A stretch of 64,000 nucleotides of DNA from Micromonospora ureilytica (GTDB lineage: Bacteria > Actinomycetota > Actinomycetes > Mycobacteriales > Micromonosporaceae): assembly GCF_015751765.1 (NCBI RefSeq), contig NZ_JADOTX010000001.1:2790001-2854000 (forward strand), written 5' to 3'. How positions within the stretch are numbered: the stretch's first letter is position 1; each line of letters begins with the position of its first letter. Below are positions 35,170 to 43,812 of this stretch, piece by piece. The translations under genes were made by a program, and so were the position numbers. The notes beneath the pieces were generated by a model that saw only the letters and a program-made list of their open reading frames with translations, was not told the origin of the DNA and made no database searches.

Positions 35170-37344
35170 ATGCGCCGGAAATCTGATTTGAGCAACAGCA
35201 CCGCCGGCGTCCATGACGTAACACCGGACGGCCAACTGCCGACCTCTACCACCGAGAGCGTCGCGCTCCGATCCGCCGTCGCCGAGGAGCAGGCGTTTCT
35301 GGACCTGGCCACGGCACGGCGCGACAGGCTGACCGACCGCCTACAGGCCGAGCTTTCGTCAGAGGCCCTGGACGCGTTGGAGCAAGCCCGGCAGCGCATG
35401 CTCCGCCAGCAGCACGACGAGTTGGTGCGAGCAGGGGAAGGGCTGGTCTTCGGCCGCCTCGACGGCCTTGACGGCACCGTGCGACACGTGGGCCGTGTCG
35501 GTCTCCGCGACGACGCCGAGGGCAGCGAGCCACTGCTTGTGGACTGGCGCGCTCCGGCGGCTCGACCGTTCTACACCGCGACGGCTGTCGACCCACAGGG
35601 TCAGGCACGACGCCGACACATACGCACGACGGGATCGACAGTCGTCGGCGTGGATGACGAGCCGCTGGACGGGACCATAACTGCGGAACTCGTCGGCGAA
35701 GGCGCCCTACTGGCCGCCCTCGACCAGCGGCGCACGGGTCACATGTCGACGGCGATCTCCACCCTGCAACGCGAACAGGACGACATCATCCGTGCTGAGG
35801 CGACCGGCCCGCTGATCGTTCAGGGCGGTCCCGGGACGGGCAAGACCGTGGTTGCCCTGCACCGCGTCGCGTACCTGCTGTTCACCCACCGAAAGATGGC
35901 CGAGCAGGCGGTCCTGGTGCTCGGCCCCTCGCCGCGGTTCCTCCAGTACATCGCCCAGGTGCTGCCCGCGCTCGGTGAGACCGCCGTCGTCTCGGCGACC
36001 TGCGACACCCTGCTGAACGACGTCCACGTGGGTCGCGACGAGAGCCGACTTCTCGCCGAGATCAAGGGCCGCGCCCTCTGGCAGCCCGCGCTCGAGAACT
36101 ACGTCGCGTCGCTGCTCCCCCGGGCCCGCGAGCTGAAGCTGCGCTGGGAGGGCGAGTTCTACCTCATCCCTGCCGCAACGGTGGCGCAGGCGCTCGCCTC
36201 GGCGGTACAGGGACGCCCGTACCACCGCGCCCGCGCGGCCTTCGCCGAGCAGTTGCACCACCTCCTTGCCGATGTCGTCGCCGAGCAGCGTGAGGCGCTG
36301 ATCAACGAGATGGAGGAGGGCTTCGAGGACATCCTCGCCCGCGTCGACAGGAGCATGGGGCATGACCACCACTCCACCCGCACGTCCACCGGCAGTGACA
36401 TCGACGGATTGCTCTCCGACGAGGAGACCGAGCAGCTTCGTCGTCGTATCGCCGAGAACGCCACCATCGCCCGGTTCATCGAGGCGTGGTGGCCCACCCT
36501 CGACCCCGCAACCCTGCTGGGTGATCTCCTGACCGACCGCACCCTGCTGGCCCGGTTCGCCCCGCAGCTGTCCCCCGAGGAGATCACCGCCGTCGCGACC
36601 GAGCCCGCCCCATGGGCAGCGAGCGACATTCCTCTGCTCGACGCACTCGCCGACCTGCTCGGCGAGGTCGACGCCCCGCAACCACCTGGCGAGTTCGTCG
36701 CCGACCGCGCTCGCCGGCAGCGCGGCTGGGTGTATGGCCACGTGGTCATCGACGAAGCGCAAGAGCTCTCCGAAATGCAGTGGCACATGGTGCTGCGGCG
36801 TTGCCCCAGTCGCTCCATCACCGCGGTCGGCGACATCGACCAGGCCGAGGCAGCGCACCGGCACGCGAGTTGGGCAGAAGCGGTGCGGGCCGTTCTGGGA
36901 GACCGCTGGACCGCCGCGGAACTCACCATCTGCTACCGGACCCCGCGCGAGGTCATGGACCTCACCGGACCGGTCTTGAAGGCGGCTGGCAGCCAGAACG
37001 CGCCGCCCCGAGCGGTACGCTCCTCCGGCGTCGCCCCCTGGGAACTCACGGTCACGCCCGCCGAGCTTGCCGGTGCCGCCGTTGAGGCGGTGCGGCAGTT
37101 GCAGCAACGGTGGCATGGCGGCACGGTCGGCGTCATCGCCCCCGCGGACCGCATCGCCGAACTCCTCGCCGTGGTGAGTGATGTGCCGGTGCTGACCGCG
37201 ACCCAGTCCAAGGGATTGGAATGGGACGCGACGCTCCTCATCGACCCGCAGGGCATCGCCGCCGAACCGCGCGGCTGGAACGGCCTCTACGTCGCGCTCA
37301 CCCGTTGCACCCAGGAACTCGGACAGCTGATTCTCACGCGCTGA
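35170..37344 (+). CDS. HelR/HelD-like RNA polymerase-recycling motor ATPase
   Basis: A 724-residue UvrD-like superfamily-1 ATPase of the HelD class. The N-terminal coiled-coil arm (AVAEEQAFLDLATARRDRLT, about 35-80) is followed by DWRAPAARPFY. Walker A is QGGPGTGKT with Lys225, Walker B lies in HVVIDEAQELS, and motif VI is YVALTRCTQELG. HelD proteins pry open RNA polymerase to release nucleic acid. In Streptomyces the HelR branch also displaces rifamycin and gives resistance. The start used is the ATG at 35170 with AAGGA 8 nt upstream; a longer frame exists. No rifamycin-type promoter element was recognised upstream. Confidence 0.85.
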   Translation: MRRKSDLSNSTAGVHDVTPDGQLPTSTTESVALRSAVAEEQAFLDLATARRDRLTDRLQAELSSEALDALEQARQRMLRQQHDELVRAGEGLVFGRLDGLDGTVRHVGRVGLRDDAEGSEPLLVDWRAPAARPFYTATAVDPQGQARRRHIRTTGSTVVGVDDEPLDGTITAELVGEGALLAALDQRRTGHMSTAISTLQREQDDIIRAEATGPLIVQGGPGTGKTVVALHRVAYLLFTHRKMAEQAVLVLGPSPRFLQYIAQVLPALGETAVVSATCDTLLNDVHVGRDESRLLAEIKGRALWQPALENYVASLLPRARELKLRWEGEFYLIPAATVAQALASAVQGRPYHRARAAFAEQLHHLLADVVAEQREALINEMEEGFEDILARVDRSMGHDHHSTRTSTGSDIDGLLSDEETEQLRRRIAENATIARFIEAWWPTLDPATLLGDLLTDRTLLARFAPQLSPEEITAVATEPAPWAASDIPLLDALADLLGEVDAPQPPGEFVADRARRQRGWVYGHVVIDEAQELSEMQWHMVLRRCPSRSITAVGDIDQAEAAHRHASWAEAVRAVLGDRWTAAELTICYRTPREVMDLTGPVLKAAGSQNAPPRAVRSSGVAPWELTVTPAELAGAAVEAVRQLQQRWHGGTVGVIAPADRIAELLAVVSDVPVLTATQSKGLEWDATLLIDPQGIAAEPRGWNGLYVALTRCTQELGQLILTR

Positions 37345-37458
37345 GTTGTCTTGACAGCGCCGTGGCATCACCAAATAATTCAGCCATTGAACAAATCTCG
37401 CCCGTTGCCCGGCTCCGTCGGCGGACGGAGGGTTCACCATGTCAACAACGGAGGAACG

Positions 37459-38877
37459 GTGCCGCTCGTCGCCGGGGTCGACTCGTCGACCCAGTCGTGC
37501 AAAGTCGTCATCCGCGACGCCGAGACCGGGAAGCTGGTGCGCGAGGGCCGCGCACCGCACCCGCCCGGCACCGCGGTGCCGCCGGCCGCGTGGGAGGCCG
37601 CGCTGTCCGACGCGGTCGCGCAGGCTGGCGGTTTGGACGACGTGGCGGCCGCCTCGGTCGCCGGGCAGCAGCAAGGCATGGTGTGCCTGGACGCCGAAGG
37701 CGCCGTGGTTCGGGACGCCTTGCTGTGGAACGACACCCGCTCGGCCGGCGCCGCCGACGACCTGATCTCGGATCTCGGCGGCGGCGAGGCCGGGCAGCGA
37801 GCCTGGGCTGAGGCGGTCGGCCTGGTACCGGTGGCCAGCTTCACCGTCAGCAAGCTGCGCTGGCTGGCCTCGGTCGAGCCCGAGAACGCCGCCCGTACGG
37901 CTGCAGTGTGTCTGCCGCACGACTGGCTGACCTGGCGTCTGGACGGCGCGACGGGGCTGGATGCTCTGCGCACCGACCGCAGCGACGCCAGCGGGACCGG
38001 CTACTGGTCGGCCGCGACCGGTGCGTACCGGTCGGACCTGATCCAGTTGGCGTTCGGTCGGGATGGTCTGCTGTTGCCGCAGGTGCTCGGGCCGACCGGC
38101 CGGGCCGGGCAGCTGCGCACCGGCGCGCCGCTGGGCCCCGGCGCCGGCGACTGCGCGGCTGCGGCGCTGGGTGTCGGCGCCGAGTCGGGCGACGTCATCC
38201 TGTCGATCGGCACCTCCGGCATCGTGTCCACCGTTTCTGATGTGCCGGCCGTCGACCCGAGCGGGATCGTGGCCGGGTTCGCCGATACGACAGGCCGTTT
38301 CCTGCCGGTGGTGTGCACGCTCAACGCCGCCCGGGTGCTGGACGCGGCCGCGACCATGCTGCGGGTGGACCATGCGGAGCTGTCCGCGCTGGCGCTGTCC
38401 GCCCCACCGGGTGCCGACGGGCTGACCCTGGTGCCCTACCTGGAGGGCGAGCGCACACCGAACCGCCCGCACGCCACCGGGGCCGTGCACGGCCTGACCC
38501 TGCGGACCTCGACCCCCGCACACCTGGCCCGTGCGGCGGTGGAGGGCATTCTGTGCTCACTTGCCGACGGGCTGGACGCGATGATCGCGCAGGGCGCCAC
38601 TGTCAACCGGATCTTCCTGGTCGGCGGCGGCGCCCGCTCGGAGGCGGTGCGCCAGATCGCGCCCACGGTCTTCGGCTGCCCCGTGCTCGTTCCCCCACCG
38701 CTCGGGGAGTACGTCGCGGACGGCGCCGCCCGCCAGGCGGCCTGGGTGGTGTCGGGCGGGCAGCAGCCGCCGGCGTGGACGATCGGGCAGGTCGAGGTGT
38801 ACGACGCAGACGCCGTGCCGGCAGTCCGCGGACGGTACGCAGTCGCCCGCGCCAACGTCCTCGACCACGCTGGCTGA
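37459..38877 (+). CDS. xylB: Xylulokinase (FGGY family)
   Basis: A 472-residue sugar kinase that phosphorylates D-xylulose, linking xylose catabolism to the pentose phosphate pathway. The FGGY N-domain begins [17 protein letters not shown], includes [10 protein letters not shown] and WNDTRS, and the C-domain has [18 protein letters not shown] and [14 protein letters not shown]. Length is normal for XylB (about 470-490). GTG start at 37459 with GGAGG 4 nt upstream. No xylose isomerase lies beside it, so it is detached from the usual xylAB pair. It fits the GH67/GH3 xylan-use genes in the window. Confidence 0.9.
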   Translation: MPLVAGVDSSTQSCKVVIRDAETGKLVREGRAPHPPGTAVPPAAWEAALSDAVAQAGGLDDVAAASVAGQQQGMVCLDAEGAVVRDALLWNDTRSAGAADDLISDLGGGEAGQRAWAEAVGLVPVASFTVSKLRWLASVEPENAARTAAVCLPHDWLTWRLDGATGLDALRTDRSDASGTGYWSAATGAYRSDLIQLAFGRDGLLLPQVLGPTGRAGQLRTGAPLGPGAGDCAAAALGVGAESGDVILSIGTSGIVSTVSDVPAVDPSGIVAGFADTTGRFLPVVCTLNAARVLDAAATMLRVDHAELSALALSAPPGADGLTLVPYLEGERTPNRPHATGAVHGLTLRTSTPAHLARAAVEGILCSLADGLDAMIAQGATVNRIFLVGGGARSEAVRQIAPTVFGCPVLVPPPLGEYVADGAARQAAWVVSGGQQPPAWTIGQVEVYDADAVPAVRGRYAVARANVLDHAG

Positions 38878-38902
38878 CAGCACGTCCGCCGCGTCCACCC
38901 GA

Positions 38903-39829
38903 TCATGAAGTCCCGCGAGGGGTGGGGCGAGCGGCGGTCCAGACCGTCCGGGAGGGGTGCTTGTTGGTGAGCGCTGAGCGGGTCGCGTGCATCGATGCCA
39001 GGAGCTGCAGCCGGTCCGCGTCGGCGCTGCCCGGCTCGGCGGTGAAGACGAGCATGAAGGGTCCGGGGTTTCCCGGTAGGGGGTAGGTGTCCCAGTCCAG
39101 GACAGTGTCGCCTACTCCGGGAATCCGGAAGGTCTTGGTACCGCTGACCGACTCACGTACGTCGTGCTGGGCCCACAGCCGCCGAAACTGGGCGCTGCGG
39201 ATGCTCAGCTCACCAACGATCGCGGCGGCGCGTGGGTGGGTGGCGTCGATGGCGACGGCGGCGCGCATCATGCCGATGTAGTCCAGAGCCTGCCGTTCCC
39301 AGTCCGGGCAGCTACGCTCGCCGGTCAGCGTGTCGTCGAACAGCAGGAGGAGCATGTTGAGCCGGTCGGCAGGGTAGGCGTCCGGGTCGCCGAGCAGCGC
39401 CTGCGCCATCGGGTTCCAGTCGAGCAGGTCGAGATGCCGGCCGAGTATGACCGCAGGAGTGTCCATCACCCGCAGCAGGCGCCGTGTGCCCTCCGGCACC
39501 CGCTCCGGATCGCGATTCACCCGGGCGGGCATCGACCGGCGGGCGGCGTGGGCCAGGGTGAACAGGTGCCGACGTTCCTTGTGGTCGAGGCCGAGCGCGC
39601 CGGCAAGCGCGTCCAGGACGTCGTCGGACGGGCGTACCTCCCGGCCCTGTTCGATCCGCTGGTAGTAGTCAGTGCTCAGCCCGGCCAGCAGGGCCAGTTC
39701 CTCGCGCCGTAGCCCGGTGACCTTACGCCGGCCGCCCGGCTCCAGGCCGACGTCGTGCGGACGCAGCCGACTACGCCGAGCGCGAAGGAAGTCGCCGAGC
39801 TCACGAGCGTACGGATGAAGGCTGTTCAT
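38903..39829 (-). CDS. HTH transcription regulator with MmyB-like ligand-binding domain
   Basis: A 308-residue regulator. The XRE-type HTH (RREELALLAGLSTDYYQRIE, preceded by GRRKVTGL) is followed by an MmyB-like ligand-binding domain from about residue 110 (TPAVILGRHLDLLDWNPMAQ). Divergent from the SDR gene, which it probably represses; this pairing of MmyB-like regulator and short-chain dehydrogenase is common in actinobacteria. A 17-bp inverted repeat 35 bases upstream of its start is the likely operator. It converges with xylulokinase, 25 bases apart. Same family as the regulator at 8625-9467. Confidence 0.88.
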   Translation of the reverse strand: MNSLHPYARELGDFLRARRSRLRPHDVGLEPGGRRKVTGLRREELALLAGLSTDYYQRIEQGREVRPSDDVLDALAGALGLDHKERRHLFTLAHAARRSMPARVNRDPERVPEGTRRLLRVMDTPAVILGRHLDLLDWNPMAQALLGDPDAYPADRLNMLLLLFDDTLTGERSCPDWERQALDYIGMMRAAVAIDATHPRAAAIVGELSIRSAQFRRLWAQHDVRESVSGTKTFRIPGVGDTVLDWDTYPLPGNPGPFMLVFTAEPGSADADRLQLLASMHATRSALTNKHPSRTVWTAARPTPRGTS

Positions 39830-39863
39830 GCCGCAAGTGTGCAGCGGCCCGGACCGCCGAAGG

Positions 39864-39880
39864 TAGGTCCCTCAGACCTA
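39864..39880. promoter_or_regulatory. Inverted repeat TAGGTC-N5-GACCTA, likely operator of the HTH/SDR pair
   Basis: Perfect 6-bp arms around a 5-base centre, 35 bases upstream of the regulator start and 82 bases upstream of the SDR start. Confidence 0.6.
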
Positions 39881-39961
39881 GGCAACCGAGAACGACTGAA
39901 CCCATCAGGATCGCTCCTAACGTCGATGGGGCCAGCGCACCGACACCTCCAGGAGCAGCAG

Positions 39962-40867
39962 ATGACCGGATGGACCACCGACCACATCCCCGACCAGCAC
40001 GGTCGGGTCGCCGTCGTGACCGGCGCGAACTCGGGCCTCGGCCTGGTCACCGCCACCGAACTGGCCAGCCACGGCGCCCACGTCGTGCTCGCCGTTCGCC
40101 ACACTCCCGCCGGCGAGGAGGCCGCCCGCCGCATCGGTGGCGACGTCGAGGTACGCGAGCTGGACCTGGCCTCCCTCGCCTCCGTGCGGACCTTCGCGGC
40201 GAAGCTGGCTGTCGACCACCCGGCGATCGACCTGCTGGTCAACAACGCCGGCGTGGTGCTGCTTGGCCCACGTCGCACCTCCGCCGACGGATTCGAGCTG
40301 CACCTCGCCACCAACATGCTGGGCCACTTCGTACTGACCGGCCTGCTGCTCGGCAACCTGGCCGCGGCGCGGGAAGCCCGCGTGGTCAGTCTCAGCTCGA
40401 TCACCCACAAGAACGCGCACCTGGACTTCAATGACCTGATGTTCGAACACGACTATCGGGCAGCCACCGCCTACGGCCGGTCCAAGCTCGCCACCACGAT
40501 CTTCGGCATCGAACTGGACCGCCGCCTGCGCTCCGCCGGAACGCCGATCGTCAGCGCCCTGGCCCACCCCGGTCTCACCCGCACCAACCTGACTCCGCGT
40601 GCCTGGGAACACCGTGGCCGATTCGGGCGACTGATCGCGTCGGCCGGTCTGCTGGCAACCCAGCCGGTGGCGCAGGGCGCGCTGCCGCAACTGCGCGCTG
40701 CGACCGAGCCCGGTGTACGGGGTGGCCAGTTCTTCGGGCCGTCCGGGCTCTGGGAGACGCGAGGCAGAGTCACCGAGGCCCGGCTCAGCCAGGAGGCCGC
40801 CGACCCGGCCGTCGGCACGCGACTGTGGGCGGCAGCCGCGGACCTGACCGGCGTCAACTACCTCTGA
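39962..40867 (+). CDS. Short-chain dehydrogenase/reductase
   Basis: A 301-residue NAD(P)-dependent oxidoreductase of the SDR family, closest in pattern to retinol-dehydrogenase-like members. It has the cofactor motif TGANSGLG, LLVNNAG, a catalytic Ser in SLSSITH and the YGRSK pair (Tyr-x3-Lys). After the catalytic core comes AHPGLTRTNL. The ATG at 39962 has AGGAG upstream. It is divergent from and probably controlled by the MmyB-like regulator. The natural substrate is not evident. Confidence 0.88.
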   Translation: MTGWTTDHIPDQHGRVAVVTGANSGLGLVTATELASHGAHVVLAVRHTPAGEEAARRIGGDVEVRELDLASLASVRTFAAKLAVDHPAIDLLVNNAGVVLLGPRRTSADGFELHLATNMLGHFVLTGLLLGNLAAAREARVVSLSSITHKNAHLDFNDLMFEHDYRAATAYGRSKLATTIFGIELDRRLRSAGTPIVSALAHPGLTRTNLTPRAWEHRGRFGRLIASAGLLATQPVAQGALPQLRAATEPGVRGGQFFGPSGLWETRGRVTEARLSQEAADPAVGTRLWAAAADLTGVNYL

Positions 40868-40986
40868 CCTACGACGGTCACCGGCTGGCCGGCAGCAATC
40901 CGCAGGACGATGCCCGTGGGATCGCTGTCTCGAGCACATCGTCGCTGAAGACTTCGAATCCACCCACCTGGTCACCGCGAATGGGT

Positions 40987-41017
40987 CTCGTCCCGGCGCG
41001 GACAGCGCCGGGACGAG
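40987..41017. terminator. Stem-loop between convergent SDR and flavoprotein genes
   Basis: Perfect 13-bp GC-rich stem (40987-40999 with 41005-41017) with a 5-nt loop, 15 bases from the flavoprotein stop codon. Confidence 0.75.
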
Positions 41018-41031
41018 CGGTCGGTTCACCG

Positions 41032-42453
41032 TCAGCGGCCGTATGTCTCCAACAGCCGCAGCCACACTTCGCTGACGGTCGGGTACGCCGGAACCGCATG
41101 CCACAGCCGGTCCAGCGGGACCTCACCGACGATGGCGATCGTCGCGGCGTGGATCAGTTCCGCCACGTCCGGACCGGCGAGGGTGAAGCCGACGATCACC
41201 TTTCGGTCCTCGTCGACGACCATGCGAGCGTGTCCCTTGTAGCCATCGGTGTGCAGGGAAGCTCCGGCGACGGCCCCGAGGTCGTAGTCCACGACCCGGA
41301 TCCGCAGCCCGGCGGCCGCGGCCGCGGCCGCCGTCAAGCCCACCGACGCGATCTCCGGGTCGGTGAAGACCACCTGCGGCACCGCACGCTCGTCTGCCGT
41401 CGCGACGTGCCGACCCCATCGGCCGTCCTCGACCTTCGCACCCTTCGCCCGGGCCACGATCACATCGCCCACCGCCCGCGCCTGATACTTGCCCTGATGG
41501 GTCAACAGCACCCGCCGGTTCACGTCGCCTGCGGCATACAGCCACTCCCCGCCGCCGACGACGCGCAAGGTGTCGTCGACCGCCAGCCACGCACCGGGCG
41601 CCAGCCCGATGCCGTCCAGGCCGATGTCCTGCGTGTTCGGTGTACGACCAACGGCCACCAGCACCTCGTCAGCTTCGATCCGTTCGCCGGAGGCGGTGCC
41701 GATGCGGACGACTCCGCTGGCGTCACGCTCGACCGAGACGGCCTCCGCGCCGAGGCGTACCGAGACACCGGCCTCGCGCAATGATTCGGTGACCAGTTCA
41801 CCGGCGAACGGCTCTGCCGAGGGCAGCAGGCCATCGCGGGCCAGCACCGTCACCGACGACCCCAGAGCGGCGAACGCTGTCGCCATCTCGGCCGCCACCA
41901 CGCCACCACCGATGATGGCGAGCCGGCGGGGAACCGACCCGGCCGAAGCGGCCTCGCGGCTGGACCACGGCGCCGCCTCCCGTAGACCCGGGATGTCCGG
42001 CAACAGAGCGCTGCTGCCGGTGGCAACGACCACCGCGTGCCGCGCGGTCAGCCTCGTCGTGACGCCGTCGACGCCGGCCACCTCGACAGTCCGGGCGGAA
42101 CTGATCCGCCCATGACCGCGGTGCAGCGCGATGCCAGCCGACTCCAACCACGAAACCTGCCCGTCGTCCTGCCAGTGCGACGCGAAGGAGTCCCGCCGGC
42201 CCAGCACCGCCGCGACGTCCAGGTCTCCCGTCACTGCCTCACGCGCGCCCGGCAGCTGGCGAGCCGCCCGCAACGCGGACGCACTGCGCAGCAACGCCTT
42301 GGTCGGCATACAGGCCCAGTACGAGCACTCACCACCGACCAACTCCCGCTCGACAATGGCGGCGGTCAGTCCACCTCGCACGACCCGGTCGGCAACGTTC
42401 TCCCCGACCGGACCGGCACCGATCACGACCACGTCGTACTCGATGGTGGTCAT
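41032..42453 (-). CDS. FAD-dependent pyridine nucleotide-disulfide oxidoreductase
   Basis: A 473-residue class I flavoprotein disulfide reductase, of the kind that includes dihydrolipoamide dehydrogenase and mercuric reductase. The FAD-binding motif is VVVIGAGPVGE. The redox-active disulfide is Cys43-Cys48 in GGECSYWACMPTK. The NAD(P) site is AIIGGGVVAAEMA and the second FAD motif LYAAGDVN. The C-terminal interface carries AVPAYPTVSEVWL where typical members have His-Pro-Thr-x-x-E; here the usual catalytic His position reads Tyr, so substrate use may differ. The gene follows the membrane protein gene by one base, and both sit under TetR-type operators. Confidence 0.85.
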   Translation of the reverse strand: MTTIEYDVVVIGAGPVGENVADRVVRGGLTAAIVERELVGGECSYWACMPTKALLRSASALRAARQLPGAREAVTGDLDVAAVLGRRDSFASHWQDDGQVSWLESAGIALHRGHGRISSARTVEVAGVDGVTTRLTARHAVVVATGSSALLPDIPGLREAAPWSSREAASAGSVPRRLAIIGGGVVAAEMATAFAALGSSVTVLARDGLLPSAEPFAGELVTESLREAGVSVRLGAEAVSVERDASGVVRIGTASGERIEADEVLVAVGRTPNTQDIGLDGIGLAPGAWLAVDDTLRVVGGGEWLYAAGDVNRRVLLTHQGKYQARAVGDVIVARAKGAKVEDGRWGRHVATADERAVPQVVFTDPEIASVGLTAAAAAAAGLRIRVVDYDLGAVAGASLHTDGYKGHARMVVDEDRKVIVGFTLAGPDVAELIHAATIAIVGEVPLDRLWHAVPAYPTVSEVWLRLLETYGR

Positions 42454-42454
42454 G

Positions 42455-43015
42455 TCAGTTGCCCTTCGCGGCGCGGCCGAGGCGGACGGCCGCGATGAGG
42501 AAGAAGATGGCGCCGGGAATGGCGTACCCAGCCGCGTTGGTCAGCGAAGGGTGATCCGCGGACGCTCCGACGATGAACGACCCACCAGCCAGAACCGAGA
42601 TGCCGCCACTGATGATCATCGGCCACTGTCCGCCCATCTTCCGACGGGTGACCCCCACGATCAACTGGACCAGACCGGCGACGATCGCCCAGGCGCCCCA
42701 CACCCGCAGGACGGCGGGAATACCGGACGCCCCGGCGACACCCACTCCGACCGCCGTGATCAGGCTCACCGCGACGTTGACATAGAGCAGGGTCGGCGAG
42801 CCGGTGGCCCGCGACGAACGAAGGTCGTAGATGGCGGCGCCCACGTCGAACAACGGGTAGAGCACGAACAGCGCCACCGCGAGCGGACCGATCTCCTTGG
42901 CGGTGGCGATCGTCACGCCAGCCCAGACGATGGCGAACGCGAAGCGGACGAAGTACAGCCGCCGCAGCGCGGACGCGGTCTGGGAGATACCGGGGGAAGC
43001 AGCAATGGTGGTCAC
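42455..43015 (-). CDS. Membrane protein co-transcribed with the flavoprotein, function unknown
   Basis: A 186-residue protein with six membrane helices (about 20-40, 44-58, 75-95, 103-122, 133-152 and 160-180), similar in layout to the DUF308/HdeD kind of small membrane proteins. The last residues GRAAKGN are cytoplasmic. Its stop is one base from the flavoprotein start. It is divergent from the TetR gene at 43174 with three repeated operators between them, so the two-gene unit is probably induced when the TetR protein releases. The function is unknown; a membrane redox or stress role is only suggested by the partner. Confidence 0.75.
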   Translation of the reverse strand: MTTIAASPGISQTASALRRLYFVRFAFAIVWAGVTIATAKEIGPLAVALFVLYPLFDVGAAIYDLRSSRATGSPTLLYVNVAVSLITAVGVGVAGASGIPAVLRVWGAWAIVAGLVQLIVGVTRRKMGGQWPMIISGGISVLAGGSFIVGASADHPSLTNAAGYAIPGAIFFLIAAVRLGRAAKGN

Positions 43016-43044
43016 GGGTGACCCTTTCAGCGGAGGGGTTAGAG

Positions 43045-43061
43045 AGACCGATCGTTCTGTC
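43045..43061. promoter_or_regulatory. TetR operator copy 1 (AGACCGATCGTTCTGTC)
   Basis: First of three near-identical 17-base sites between the divergent TetR and membrane-protein genes. The core AGACCGANCGTTCT is an imperfect palindrome. It is 30 bases upstream of the membrane protein gene. Confidence 0.7.
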
Positions 43062-43094
43062 TTTCGAGCATGACAGACGCAACCCGCATCGTCA

Positions 43095-43111
43095 AGACCG
43101 ACCGTTCTATC
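43095..43111. promoter_or_regulatory. TetR operator copy 2 (AGACCGACCGTTCTATC)
   Basis: Second copy, exactly 50 bases from copy 1, differing at two positions. Confidence 0.7.
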
Positions 43112-43141
43112 CGCCTCAGCGGAGGACCGCTCGCCTCCCCC

Positions 43142-43158
43142 AGACCGAACGTTCTGTC
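43142..43158. promoter_or_regulatory. TetR operator copy 3 (AGACCGAACGTTCTGTC)
   Basis: Third copy, 47 bases from copy 2 and ending 15 bases before the TetR start codon, so binding here would block tetR itself (autoregulation). Confidence 0.7.
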
Positions 43159-43173
43159 CGCTAAGATGGCCGC

Positions 43174-43785
43174 ATGACGCGTGGCAAACCCGACGCTCGT
43201 CCCTCTGAAGCGCGCCTCCGGCTGCTCAACACGGCAACCAGGCTCTTCTACTCGGAGGGCATCCACTCCGTCGGCATCGACCGGATCATCGCCGAGGCGA
43301 AGGTGACCCGGGCGACCTTCTACCGGCACTTCCCCAGCAAGGACGACCTCATCCTCGCCTACCTGCGTGAAGTCCATAAGATGGAGCGCAGCACGGTCGA
43401 CGCGGCAATCGCCACCGACGACTCATCCCCCGCCGACCCACTCCTTGCCATTGCCGGGTCCATCGCGCAGAACATCCAGTCCCCCGGGTTCCGTGGATGC
43501 GCCTTCCTGAACGCCGCGGCGGAGTATCCGGCCACGGAACATCCCGTACGCCAAGAGATCATCGCCCACCGGCAGTGGTTCCTGGACACGCTCAGCACGC
43601 TGATGGGGCGGGTTCACCAGGAGACGGCGGATCCCGCCGCGCGCCATTTCGTCATGCTCCGCGACGGCGCCATGGCGGCCGGATGCCTCTTCGACCCCGC
43701 GCTGGTGTCGGAGACCTTCCTCCGCGGCGTCGAAGGTCTTCTTCTGATCAATGCCGAGCGCCAGTCGACCGAGTCCGCCGGCTAG
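43174..43785 (+). CDS. TetR/AcrR-family regulator
   Basis: A 203-residue repressor. The N-terminal HTH (LLNTATRLFYSEGIHSVGID to VTRATFYRHFPSKDDLILAY) is typical, and the remaining helices form the ligand pocket and dimer face. It is divergent from the membrane protein/flavoprotein pair, with three copies of a 17-base operator between them. It should repress both directions. The inducer is unknown, but TetR proteins with disulfide-reductase targets often answer to reactive electrophiles or quinones. Confidence 0.9.
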   Translation: MTRGKPDARPSEARLRLLNTATRLFYSEGIHSVGIDRIIAEAKVTRATFYRHFPSKDDLILAYLREVHKMERSTVDAAIATDDSSPADPLLAIAGSIAQNIQSPGFRGCAFLNAAAEYPATEHPVRQEIIAHRQWFLDTLSTLMGRVHQETADPAARHFVMLRDGAMAAGCLFDPALVSETFLRGVEGLLLINAERQSTESAG

Positions 43786-43812
43786 TACCACAACGGCCCT
43801 CGGCACGTCGCC

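Noticed and set aside
35707..38523. 938-codon frame antisense to HelR and xylulokinase
   Set aside because: Spans two unrelated convincing genes on the other strand; composition is that of antisense GC-rich DNA.
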